A stretch of 64,000 nucleotides of DNA from Aphrophora alni (Eukaryota; Arthropoda; Insecta; Hemiptera; Aphrophoridae). Location: positions 70,945,712-71,009,711 of the forward strand of contig OY740769.1 of assembly GCA_963513935.1 (NCBI GenBank). Reading direction: 5' to 3'. Shown piece after piece: positions 50,637-61,807 of this stretch (positions are counted from its first letter, which is position 1; each line of letters begins with the position of its first letter). Under the pieces are notes generated by a model. That model saw nothing but the letters and a program-made list of their open reading frames with translations. It did no database searches and was not told where the DNA came from. Position numbers and translations under genes: made by a program.

Positions 50637-51805
50637 GTATATTTTTCACTTGAAATATTATTTGTAAATTACTTTGTAAATCTATGAAGGAGATTTACTT
50701 TTAAAATTGAAAATTTCATTCTTTTATTAATTTATTTTTCTTAAAATATTTTTTAAGCAGATAAAGAAAAATCAAACATGTACAGCACATATATCACAAT
50801 ATAATACAATTCATTAGTTTAGAGTTAACATAGGGTGTTTATACCACAACACCAATTTTTATAAAAAATTGTCCGAAGGTAGTAGTACAGACGTCCCATA
50901 TCTTGTAGTCTACTGCGATCGTGGCTTTCAAGAAAGTTCATGTTGTATGTATACTCGCACAGCACTCAAAAAATGTTTTTTCTTATAATAGTTCATAGCG
51001 AGTTTATTGTCTTTAACGGAAAGTTTATCTCTACAGAATTCTCACTACGCGGAAAATGATCTGTTTCTAAAGTTCATCGCTCATTTTCGACGACCACGTG
51101 CAAGGTATTGCATCATTTTGTTCAAAAATACTTTTCTCGGTCTTTTTGTTATAAAAGTTTATTCACGAGTAACTATCACTCACTACTACTTGTCTATGAT
51201 GACAAACTTTTAAATTAAAACAGTTTTTTATACATTTGCACTACATTCTGTTGAGTCTCTCTACAGACCAAATACGTCTGATCACTACAACTACTGGACT
51301 TCGACTGACTCAAAAACCACGAGATATTTCCCTCCCGAAAGCGTCTTTTGCTTTGCTGTTATACTTTGCTGTTACAAACACTTCGCATACCCTTGTTTTT
51401 CACACAAATTAATAAACACTTCTTATTAAATAAATGATACTAAAATTAAACATGACTATTTACTTTCTTGTTTTGAAAATCCATTTTGTTCTTATAAATG
51501 AATTTACTGAAGACTGAATATTGTTTCAATAGCTTCCCCCTCCATATGTATTTTACCGCGTACTTTTAAACATATGATTTTTCACATTGTCACATATTTT
51601 GTTATATTATATAATGCAATAATTGTATTCAGATTGAAACCAGAAACATGTGTTTTTATAAATTATTTGTATGTTATATCAAATTGTGTAGCTTGTTTGT
51701 ACAAATTATAATTAATATTATTTAATTGTAAAGTAGAACTTTGACAATGCCTATTGCATTATTTAATGTTTAATGGCTGTATGTAAAAATAAAAAATAAA
51801 TAAAA

Positions 51806-52152
51806 TAGTATTAAAATTAATTAGTACAAAATGTTGACAATATTACTTCATTTAAGGTACTGTATTGTAATTAGTATTAAAATTAATTAGTATAGAATGT
51901 TGACAATATTACTACATTTAAGGTACTGTATTGTAATTAGTATTAAAATTAATTAGTACAAAATGTTGACAATATTACTACATTTAAGGTACTGTATTGT
52001 AATTAGTATTAAAATTAATTAGTACAAAATGTTGACAATATTACTACATTTAAGGTACTGTATTGTAATTAATATTAAAATTAATTAGTACTAAATGTTG
52101 ACAATATTACTACATTTAAGGTACTGTATTGTAATTAGTATTAAAATTAATT
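51806..52152. repeat. 66-bp minisatellite, block 2
   Basis: Five further donor copies at 51857, 51923, 51989, 52055 and 52121 have strict 66-bp spacing, separated from block 1 by the LINE insertion. The array decays after TTAATTGGTATAAATAAAAT. Confidence 0.95.
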
Positions 52153-53077
52153 GGTATAAATAAAATTAATTTTGAATATCTATAGTTTTATATATTTTTA
52201 AACTTAAAAATGGGTAACATTTTACCATTAGTACTTGAATTTCAAATTAAAACTTAAGTAAAACCAATAATTATATCTCTTGGATTACATAAAACATATT
52301 AGAAAATTGAAACTATTGCAACCAGACTGAGAATTTTAAATAAGAGCGGAGTGATGTAGTATTTAAAACATATCAATAGATAATAGTGATGTAGTTAGCA
52401 TATGACTTTCTAATTATTTTTATTAAAAAGTAATGTAAATTTGAACTCAACACCTTAAAAATACAAATATAATATAAGTTTAGTCAAAATCTGTCAGTAG
52501 ACGAATTTTTTTATTTAGTGTTACAGAAGTTTGGGAAATTGAATTTAGATATTGGAAATACATATAAATTGAATTATTAATACATTTATACAAATTTGAA
52601 ACCATCTCGTATAGTTAGAATTTTAGCAAAAATCTAATCATTTCATAAGATGCTTATACAACTCTAAAATGATAACTTTGTGTCATTTAGATCACTAGTT
52701 CTTGAGTTAATATGTGAATCACTGTTTGCTTTCCCACTATTTTCATCCTCAAATTTTAAACGATTTAATCCAATATTTAATCCTTTCATGAAACATCTAA
52801 TTTTAAAATTTTGAGTCAAACAAATCTTCCATTTTAAAAATAATGTACAAAAATGTTTCAGGCCGATAGACAGATAAACTCTGAAAATAATCTAATTTAT
52901 TCCTAGAGGCTTAAAACTTAAAAACAAGATATCAAAATTTTGGAACCATCACATTTTTTCCTTATTACATAATTGCAAAGTAGAAATAAAATAATCTAGG
53001 CTTTGCAAATATTGAATGAGTTATGTAACAAGTAACATATTTGGTACAGTAAGCATGCCATGGTGTTCTTTTAGATT
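52153..53077. other. AT-rich intron sequence
   Basis: Intron of the lipid-transfer gene between the minisatellite and solo LTR B. No exon or repeat is recognised. Confidence 0.5.
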
Positions 53078-54564
53078 TGTAACATAGTAAAATAATGGGG
53101 TTAAAACAAGCGACGTGATTGTCTGTTCAGGAGTAGGTCAAGGATTCTGATTGGTCGTAGCGTATTCAATTGTGGTAAAATTAAGTAAGGAAAGCTGTAA
53201 ATTATTAACAAAAAGCATCCAAGAAAACAATTTTATACAATATTTAGTCTTAGTATGATTTTATAATAAATGTTTTAATGAAAGACCATATAAATGTGAT
53301 TTTTAACAATGTATGATGAAATGATGTGTCAAGGACTTTTTGGAGGAAACGACACACGGAAAATCTCGTGGTTTCAGTCAGTTGCAATAAGGAGCTTGGA
53401 GCGTTAAGAAGTATTTTTGAGTAAGTTGGAATTAGGAGCTTGAACTGTAAAGGTATGTTAAACGGTCGAGAGATGAACTTTGTCGAGGTTTAGACTCGTT
53501 TAGAATTTGTCTAAAATGATTTTAATATAATAGGGAGAAATGTTAAACGAGAGGTAAAGAGTGTTTTCAAGTGATAAAATCCTATTAGGATAGAACTGAA
53601 AAGTTATTGTGAACAATAGACTCATGTAATTTTGAGGGACAAAATGGTGAACATTTTAATTAATAGAAAATTAGAGAGACAACTATGTTAACTGAACTTT
53701 TATATTTGATAAACAATATTACAAGAATATAGAACTATTATTCTATAAGTCTGTGTTAGAAAAAACTATATACCGCGTAGTGAAATGATTTCACAAAGAC
53801 TGAACGTGTTAATAAGTTATGAACATTCTTAAACTATTTGATAAAACAACTTTTGGACGATGGAGGACCAATAAGGAACCGTTGAACTTCAACTTGCTGG
53901 ACGTCAGTTGTTTTTCGTGTGAAAACATTATGTTTTTGTTTATAACGGCTTCTTGGTATAGACGCTATACATTACCTATTAGAGTAAGAAATTTGTATTA
54001 TTTTAAGTTGATTTTTGTACCATTTGAATTAAATTATTTCAAGATGAAATAATTAAAAAATGAAAATTTTAAATACTAAATTAACATCTCCTTCAGAGAG
54101 TTGTAAAATTACTCAAATTTTTATGAATTAAATTCCTGTTGCGACAATTTTTGAAGAAAAGCATTTGAAATATAAAATTGATTAATTTTGAAAATAATAA
54201 AAGGAAACATAAATTAATGATTTGTTTATTGAAACTAAATGATAACTGTTAATTACAAAATATGATTTTTTTTTTTTTTTGTAAATGATATTTGTAGGAT
54301 GTTTTTTGAATAATTAATAAATATTTATGTGAAATTTCAGCAGAAAAAAGACTTCGAATCTTTATTTAAATCACCTGAGCCAAGTACGTTTTAAAAAGAA
54401 CTTAAGACCCTGAGACTTCAAAATAAATTCAATTTCAACTTTTCTAAATTGACGAAAATTCGTCTGGCGCCCATTGTCGAGCAATTTTAAATTCAATAAG
54501 AAATAATTTCTTTTTTTTTTAACGTAATTAAATATATCAAAACGCCAGTTTTATATTTATTACA
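53078..54564 (+). mobile_element. Solo LTR, family 1, copy B
   Basis: 1487 bp beginning TGTAACATAGTAAAATAATG and ending TTTATATTTATTACA, with GATT on both sides as a 4-bp target duplication. It is the same family as copy A at 25685-27193 but in opposite orientation; the two align from end to end with many small differences. TGGCGCCC lies about 85 bp from the end, inside the duplication-bounded unit. Inverted CCAAT (GATTGG) near 53151 and CCAAT near 53858 are visible. It lies within the large intron. The open frame at 53819-54052 is incidental. Confidence 0.88.
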
Positions 54565-54768
54565 GATTGAATTTGAATATTGTAGTACATATTTGGGACT
54601 ACACATTGAGCCCTATCTCAACTGATCCCCCTATCTCAACTATCTATTAAAATTTCTTTTACTCTGTCATTTATTACATTTAGATATGTTTTTGCTATAT
54701 TTGCTTACTCTAAAGAATGTATTTTTAATTTCCATTGAAACAATTCAAAATTTTGAGTGAGGTTATTT

Positions 54769-55100
54769 TGTAATGTTTATTTGATAAATTTGGGCTCCAT
54801 TTTGTAATACTTTATTACAAAAAAATTATTATTATTATTATTAAAATTATTACTCTTGAAGAGAGTATAAATTATCTCTGAGGTTGCAAGTTCTTTTTAA
54901 AAAAATGTACTAAGTAGAATATTAAATAACATTTTATTATTGATAAATATAATATAACATCAGAATTCATACCAATCAATTATCACCTATAAAGATAGAA
55001 TTATATATATATAACATCCTACATACTAAATTAATCAAAAAATTACGTTCATTAAAATTTTGTTTATTATTTTTTATGGATTCAACCTACTTTAAAATTA
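54769..55100 (-). mobile_element. LTR-like fragment F
   Basis: TGTAATGTTTATTTGATAAA is followed by TTTGGGCTCCATTTTGTAAT, then CTTGAAGAGAGTATAAATTA, GGTTGCAAGTTCTTTTTAAA and TGTACT: the same block order as copies G and H, with GGGCTCC in place of GGGCGCC. Beyond about 55.1 kb the relationship fades and no opposite end is recognised. Confidence 0.55.
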
Positions 55101-56644
55101 AATTTTTTATGTATCCAGAAGCTAATATTTTTTCATCTGACATAATTATTTTCATAAAACTTTAATTCTTTTTTAAGTTCAAAACATCAAATTCAAAAAA
55201 ATTAAACAACGAAAAAATTTTATTTATAAAAGATTTTTAAAATTATACTCCAATAACACATCATCTCTCTTTACAAAAAACATGAAACGATTCTATTGAC
55301 ACAATATTCAAATTTCAACAATAAATCACAAGTTTCAATTAAATATATTTCTTAGTTTGTATAGAAAATAGTTTAGGCATATTATACCAGACATGTATTC
55401 ACTCATAAAACTAAAAAATTGATAAAATGATATAAACAATATGCTAGCAGATACAGGATAGTCGCAATTTCCGTGTTCCCATTCCCATTATTAAAAGCTG
55501 GTCGCCCCTTACAGTCAAAGCATGCAGTACATTTTGTATTACGATATTCCTAATATTACAGCTAATTGTCTCCTATTTCATTCAAAACAGGATTAAAATA
55601 ATCAAAAAGCTTGATTCTTGAACATACATTGTTTTATGAAGTTTTTATAAAAACATAATTTAAACTTGGTATAGTTTTTAATTTTTTTTTTTTTTTTAAT
55701 GAAATTTTTACTATTTATTATAAATAAAAGATATTTATTTAAGATAAAGTGATTAATGCTTAAATAAAATACATATAGCAGTTAGTGGTTCAGTTTTTTT
55801 AATAGTTCTAAGAAATACATTATTGATATTCCCCTTTATTGTAAACTATATCAATTAGTCCCATGATAGACAAAGCTGAATATTATTGTGAAATATTCAA
55901 AAATTCAAATTAGGCTACTTTCTTTTATCTCTTATTAAAATCATTAAAAAATACACTGTCGGTTTGGTCACCTCTATTGCTGCAAGTACCAGATACAGTG
56001 TTTTTTACCATAATATTCCCAAAGCTGATTCTAATGATTTCCGTTGATAGTTCCGACCAATGCTCTTGGTCAATAGATGAGCAGGGCTGAAGAAGCGCTA
56101 TCACCGCCCAATTACGACTGACCTTCTTTTTCGGTCATGGTGGGTTTATATACTTTGCCCAGTTAATGAACTAGGTGTTTTGTCTAGAATCAGCTATTGG
56201 GACACTTTTTAATATATTTCACAACAATATACCGCCTTATGTGTATTTTCTTGGGACTTAGAATAAAAATTATATTTGATAGTTTTTATATATTACGGAA
56301 CAATTTAACTTAACAATTTTCCTAACACTATACTTACTTTATAGACAATAGTTTCAATAGAGCAGTACATATGATTTATGCTATGCAGTCATGTTTACAT
56401 TTCTCTGACCAATTTTAATTTTGACAATACAGATATTATTTATCAATTTATGCAATAATTGCACAGACAGTATACAGTTATCTTAAAAATTTTAAATTAT
56501 AGAACAAAGGTAAAACTAAAACCTTTGTTTTGTGCTCAAAACTAATTTAACTTTAGCAACAGTTCTATAAAATACTCTATTTAGTTATAAATGAAATAAT
56601 TAATTATAAATCCTTCTCAATTTTGTCTACAATGCTTGTTTTAG
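55101..56644. other. AT-rich intron sequence
   Basis: The remainder of the 9.5-kb intron, possibly including the decayed rest of LTR-like fragment F. No exon is seen before the acceptor at 56643-56644. A local GC-richer patch near 56030-56160 has no recognised content. Confidence 0.4.
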
Positions 56645-56854
56645 TTGAATAATATTTCTGTAAATCAGCCGAATGATGAAGTATTAAATCCTCTATTAAT
56701 TCCTTTCCAAGCTGTCTATGAAGATGGTGAGTTGATGGAAATGACCATAGAATCTACCGATGTTCTATGGTCAATTAATATCAAAAGAGCATTGGCAGCA
56801 TTATTTCAGCTCAAGTTAGGTCTGCTTGATGATAATGCTTTTTTCTCCCAAGAG
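56645..56854 (+). CDS. Large lipid transfer protein, second recognised exon
   Basis: An acceptor (CTTGTTTTAG) and donor (GAG|GTTAGT) enclose 210 nt, 70 codons, phase 0 at both ends, so it joins in frame to the exon ending at 47122. It begins LNNISVNQPNDEVLNPLLIP, continues FQAVYEDGELMEM, and contains VLWSINIKRALAALFQLKLG. The N-(I/L/M)-K-(R/K)-x-x-x-x-x-(F/L)-Q segment is conserved in the vitellogenin-N domain of vitellogenins, MTP and apolipophorins, a short distance after the xDG strand seen here (established). The lengths match without a missing exon. The downstream exons are beyond the window or unrecognised. A Met in the middle of the ORF is not a start. Confidence 0.85.
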
Positions 56855-57210
56855 GTTAGTAATGTGAATTTTATTTTATTGAAGAATTTTATTAGTTTGT
56901 AATCTTTTCATTATCTTAGTATTACTTTAATATAGTTTGAAAAATAGTTTTATTGAAACTTGTACTTACAAAATAAGAGAAATGGAAACAGAAGGTTTAA
57001 AATATATATGTTTCACTTACTCAGTAGGGATAATATGTAGATTAATATTAACAAAAAATATACCTTAGGTTTTTACTGATGTTTGTTTCTTATCTAGGAA
57101 CTTCGAAAAAAAAAAAAGTGATTTTCAACATGCCGTCTATCTGTTGTTATCATCAGTCATTGTATATAGTTTAGGTCATGTAAATTAAGATAAAGGCTTG
57201 AAATTTTTTT
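56855..57210. other. Start of the next intron
   Basis: AT-rich sequence after the donor. No feature is recognised. Confidence 0.5.
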
Positions 57211-58579
57211 TTAAGGGACTTCTGTTAGTAACGTCAGCTACACAGGGAACTAGTTCACCTGACTAGTTTCCCACTAAACACACGGCAAAACCTGCCGACA
57301 ATTCAAAAGCCAGCCAGACATTTCAATTCCCCGACCTTAAACGGCTTTGGTTCAACCAATACCACCACACAAACTCTGTAGTCGTAGCTTGCTTGGTCAA
57401 GCAAATTCACGTTAGGTGATGAGAGCGCTAAAAACCGCAATCACACCTACAATGGTGCTCCATCAACACTCCATATCAATCACCAGCTCACCTCGTACAA
57501 TGGTTTGTTTGCATAATTGTAGCTCATTGTTCTCACACGGACAATAAGCTGGAAATTGTATTAGTACCGGGCTAAACTCACAGAAAATCACTTCTTCTCA
57601 GGGAGCCAAAACCACTATATCTAGAGACAACTCAACTATACTAACACTTCCAACCAGAGCCAGACCAACACACACAAGCTAATGCCAAGGAAATTGAGGG
57701 ACCTGCCTGCAGAGTGCCCGCATGCAGCCAATACAAATTTTGTTCATTTGAGAACAACTCTGTGATCACCTATTCCAACATCTAGACCGAAGAAGAAACC
57801 GTTTGCCTTTTGAAAAGGAAATAAAATGGGGAAACCCTGGCAGCTGTTCAACGCAGCTCACCCTATCGGCTACTGAAAAGAAAATTGTAAGCGATTCTAC
57901 TCTGGCAGTAGGGGTAATGCTCCACATGCCGAAGACGAACAAGGAAAGGTGTAAAGCTTGGCGAGAGGCTCGCCGACTAGGCAAGCTCCGGACTCTGAAG
58001 CTGGCAGCAACTACCTCTCCCAAGATTGCCAAAAGTTACCTGTACTTATTACTGTCAAATGTAATTCCATACCACCCACTACCATTCACATACCTATCCA
58101 CCCTGTGAACATCCAAATCCCACCGCTAATAACCCTAGAGCCCTACTTTACGTGGTGCTGTAAACCTTTAGTGACTGACTGGCCCTTTTCAGGGCCAACA
58201 ACCAGTTACTCTCCTCTCATGGCTGAGTTATCATTTTTAGGACCAAAAAGTGTTCCTACCATTCCCCAAAACAAACACCCCAGACCCTCCTCTACAACTT
58301 CTCCTCCCGCAACCTATAACTCCTTCCACAGGGCCTATGTCAATGTGTTTTAGCAAATTTTTAATATTAAAAAAAACTTATTTTATCTTTTGAGTTATTC
58401 AACTTGTAACAGTCTAAATTTAAAATTAAGATTAAGTCAGAATTTGCAGATTTTAATTCTACTTGTAATGGCAATAACCATATCTCTAATTAAAATTGCA
58501 TACTCTCATCTGCCTGTTGTAAACAATATGTAATATTTTAAATAAAAAGAGAGAACTCTGGCCAAATTGTTTTGCCAAT
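57211..58579. other. Unclassified GC-richer block, probably retroelement-derived
   Basis: Base composition changes sharply at about 57215 and returns to AT-rich by about 58350. Open frames at 57803-58108 and 57958-58353 on the plus strand overlap in different frames. One contains KTNKERCKAWREARRLGKLR, basic and helix-like, but I recognise no family. A 3' UTR-like tail with AATAAA (about 58541) follows, and LTR-like copy G starts at 58580. It could be an internal part of an LTR element or a retroposed sequence. It includes a histone-type stem-loop motif. Confidence 0.35.
58182..58197 (+). promoter_or_regulatory. Histone-mRNA-type 3' stem-loop motif
   Basis: GGCCCT-TTTC-AGGGCC has the 6-bp stem and 4-base loop of the histone 3' end consensus (GGYYYT-THTH-ARRRCC, established). 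It is followed by AACAACCA, similar to the usual ACCA flank. No histone coding sequence is recognisable upstream, and no purine-rich downstream element is seen, so it may be a relic of a histone cluster or coincidence. Confidence 0.35.
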
Positions 58580-59928
58580 TGTAACTTTTAAAAGTTGGGC
58601 GCCATTTTGTAATATTTATTACAAAAATAAAATATAAAATTAAATTAAAAAAAAAAATTCTTGAAGAAAGCATAGAAAATTTCTAATTGGGTCGTGAGTT
58701 CTTTAGCAGTGTACTCTGGAGAATTTCAAATAAAAAAATACAGAATCCAATTTCTGAAATGTACATTTAATTATTTTAAAAACAATATTATAGATTGAAT
58801 ACAAGTTGAAATATTTCCTGAAAAAACATAAATCATTACATTTTTATGTAACATCATATTTTATAATTCACACATACTCAATTTAAAATTAATTTAGTGG
58901 TTGCAACCTAATTCAAAAATAAAAATCTTTCATACATAAATCTGCAATATACTCAAAATTACAATATTTTTATATGAGCAAATTTCTTTTATTAATCATT
59001 TATTTAAAAAAAATTAAAAATCTAATCTAATATAATCAACTCATGAATGTTTTTTATTAAAGTTTATTATCATTATTTTTTAAAACACATTATCCTCTTA
59101 TTTGAAACCACGTGATATCTCTGCAAACATTCTATCAAAAATTTATTAATAAACTGAAAGTTCCAGCTATTTTTATGTTTGAGCATGTCATACCAAGCAT
59201 GTTAACTCTGAAGCTAAGGTCTGCAAAATACTTAAAATTTGCCCTCAAGTCAAACTATTTTATTGTTCAACTCGCATATCTTCTTTTGAATACACATCTC
59301 ATCTATTAAAAAATAACTTATTGAAAACGTCCCATCTCTCTAAAAAGTAACTTATTCAATTTTTCGTCTCATCTCTGAGAAAATCACTTATAGTCTGATT
59401 TCTCATTTATTCAAAAATAACTTATTGAAATTACATCTTATTTCCTCAAAAGTAACTTGTTCAATATCACATCCGATCACTAAGAAAATATCTTATTCAA
59501 ACTACATCCCATCTCCGAGAAAAAATCTTATTCAAATCACATCTTATTTCTTAGAGAAAAACTTATTGTCTTTTTACATCTTATTTCCTCGAAAGTAACT
59601 TGTTCAATGAATCCTTCAGCTTTGTCCTCTGTCCCCTCCTTTACACACAACACACTGATGTCACATTTCTCAAAGTTTTATTCACATCTACACTGTTGCC
59701 ATATTTGTCTTATATCTTATATTATATACGTTTTTAATTAACATATTTTTAACAAATCTCTCTGACCATTTAGTACTAACTGCCTTCTTTATATTTTTAT
59801 TTAACTCTATCCATTATTATTATTATTATTTTATTCTATAACATAATACATTCCTTATTTACTGCCTTGTGTCAAACTACTTCTCTAGTCAGACCAAGTC
59901 TACATAACTAAAAATGTACCCTATTACA
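58580..59928 (-). mobile_element. LTR-like copy G
   Basis: TGTAAC...ATTACA, 1349 bp. TTGGGCGCCATTTTGTAATA is near the low-coordinate end. Many segments are shared in order with copy H: AAATTTCTAATTGGGT, AGTGTACTCTGGAGAATTTC, CTGAAATGTACATTTAATTA, ATCTCTGCAAACATTCTATC, AGTCAGACCAAGT and TGTACCCTATTACA. In minus-strand reading the motif TGGCGCCCAAC equals the start of a tRNA-Lys primer-binding site, but it lies inside the presumed LTR. No clear target duplication is present. Confidence 0.65.
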
Positions 59929-61807
59929 AATAGCAGGAGTTTTGAAGGAGAGGAGTTATTTAAAGTTATGATAGGATTTGGTGCGTCCAAGGATCTCTCT
60001 TATTGGTGCAATCCGGCCGTTGGTCACACTGCCGAATAACTTAACACTGGGACATGTCTCAGTGGAAATGGCTATTTTGATGAACCCTAACTAATGACTA
60101 ATTAATCTAACTAACTAGATCAAACTAATAAACAAAGTAATTAAAATGATCAAGCACTAAATTGCACAATCACATAACTAATAGGATGGGCCAAACACGG
60201 CCATATATCCGTTATCTACATCTTACGTTGCCGAAAACACACAGTACGCTTAATTTAAAACCCTGGACCTCCCATGGCTGTATTCCTGGAGTTTTAGCAG
60301 TGCATATCAATAATTTTAACACAATTCATAAATTAAACTCTTCAGTCGTTGGAACTGATCAATCCTCCACGACAGGTGCACACAGACTGCTCAGCTCATA
60401 CACCAAACCAAGCTCGTTTCACCATGTGCATCGACCAAAAAGGGAGGGGGGAAATGATAAGGCATAATCCGATAAAGACATTGTTTAATCATTTTGTTTT
60501 AACTTAATTTAATAACTAATTTAAAGAGTAAATTTTTTTGTGGTTAAAAATTAACCACAAACAATATGAATTTAAGGGAATAGTGATACGTAAATCACCA
60601 CACTGTTTAATAAAATAGGGTATTTCCATTATTGAGATCTTGAAAAAGTAATTAGCATTAGATTTCTCGTTTAAAAAAAAATTCTACTAGAAAATATTCT
60701 TGCATTATACTTCTCTCTACAATGCTGTTCATGTTCTCTCAATTAAGTTTACATTAAATAGGCTAAATCTGATAATTAAGAACAAAATCAAACTCCGTTA
60801 TTTGAATGGTATTAAGAATGTAAAACTTTAAGGAATTTCAAAGGTATTAAACATTTTTGTTTGGTCAGTAGATAGCAACCACAAAAAATTACAAAGAGAC
60901 GATAATTGCATAAGACAGAAGGACCTTATTGAATATAGAATAATATGCTTATTGAAATTAAGAAAGATTTATTGAATTATTTTTAAATATGTGACAGTAG
61001 AAATTGTATTTCCATTTTTAGTGAATCTTATTAAAGTTAACTCAATTATGATAAATATTTGAAAAGAGACGTTACAAAATACACATTTTTGTGTTATATA
61101 CTCAATTTGATATTACACACTATTTCTGAGTTATATGGAAAAATAAAACGTTATTACCTTAAAAAAAAAAAACTTTGATTTCATAAAGTCTTGTATTAAC
61201 AGCCCATATTACACAAGTTTTTAGGTCTGCTTGAAAACCTATTATACACAAGTTAACATAACTTGATATATGTTCATATAACCATGAAACACCTTCCCTC
61301 CTACTCTCATGTCAATTATAATTGTATTTGTGCATACTCATGTCAACTGCGTCTCATAACTTCCCTGTGTTGAATCTCTTGAAAATCTCAAATTGACTTG
61401 AGAAAAAAAGTATAAAATTATATTTACTAAAGACTAGAAAATACTTTCAGTAAGGAAAGATTGTGTGAAATTGTTGATATCGTTCTCAATCGTTTAGTCT
61501 ATAGAACAATTATATATAAACCTTTTTTTAAATGATGGCTCCTTGTCTGTGCCTGTGATGTGTGAATAAGTGTTTTGGTAACTTTGCATTTTCAAATGTC
61601 TCGAAGAATTATAAGATTTTGGAAAAAAATTGTGATTGGCTGGAGGTGAAAGTAAGAAGAAGATGTTTGTCATGACTTTTCTGATGAATGTCTGTGCTGT
61701 TCCGCATGCCCTAAAACTATGAAGTTGTGTGAGGAATATATCACACAGATTTTGGTTATATTTTAAACTACATAGCAAAAGGTGTAATATTTTAATATGA
61801 TTGTTTT
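59929..61807. other. Region between LTR-like copies G and H
   Basis: 1.9 kb. If G and H are the two LTRs of one element, this would be its internal part, but no gag, protease, RT or integrase motif is visible. A GC-richer patch at about 59975-60475 contains TTTGGTGCGTCCAAGGATCT. The open frame at 60162-60467 has no recognised domain. The rest is AT-rich. Confidence 0.4.

Larger units (their letters stand above)
50297..50664. mobile_element. tRNA-derived foldback/SINE-like element
   Basis: TAAATTACTTT flanks the element on both sides (50286-50296 and 50665-50675), an 11-bp duplication of the size made by LINE machinery. The interior is dominated by two tRNA-like sequences in inverted orientation. 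The related LTR copy A shows an uninterrupted version of this site (AAGTAATTTTGCAAGTCTC). The AT-rich context makes the exact duplication edges less certain. Confidence 0.6.
50354..50670. repeat. Inverted repeat with perfect 107-bp arms and 103-bp loop
   Basis: Bases 50354-50460 and 50564-50670 are exact inverse complements over all 107 positions. Each arm holds a whole tRNA-like sequence plus the adjoining AATTTACAAATAATATTTCA segment. The loop contains a further partial D-arm copy (ATAGCTCAATGGTA at about 50540). A hairpin this perfect must be recent or kept equal by gene conversion. Confidence 0.93.
49816..51592 (-). mobile_element. LTR-like copy E inside the LINE 3' region
   Basis: It contains GGGCGCCAGACC (49950), CTCTGGGGTCGAAAGTTCTTG, TGTACTCCACAGTG and ATGAAGGAGATTTACTT in the same order as solo LTR A, plus ACGTCTGATCAC as in copy C. 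Tentative ends are TGTGAT and GTCACA, giving about 1.4 kb without the nested tRNA-derived element. No convincing target duplication was found, so the edges are uncertain. Confidence 0.5.
49069..51805 (+). mobile_element. 5'-truncated LINE inserted in the minisatellite
   Basis: The 5' edge cuts into the RT region. The 3' end is AAAATAAAAAATAAATAAAA, an A-rich tail, followed by the target duplication. The coding fragment ends at 49675. Its 3' untranslated sequence is itself interrupted by an LTR-like sequence and resumes near 51593 with a segment containing GACAATGCCTATTGCATTAT. The net LINE length is about 0.95 kb. Confidence 0.8.

Noticed and set aside
4465..56854. One gene joining the exon at 4465 with the lipid-transfer exons
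   Set aside because: The lipid-transfer exon begins inside a signal peptide, so only a short first exon should precede it; the 4465 exon is an internal-type exon with unrelated sequence.
58591..58605. True tRNA-Lys primer-binding site directly after an LTR
   Set aside because: The same motif lies inside the target-duplication-bounded units of copies A and B, so it is probably internal to the LTR.
60162..60467. 101-codon open frame in the G-H interval
   Set aside because: No recognisable retroviral-type or host domain, and composition is mixed; not enough support to call a gene.
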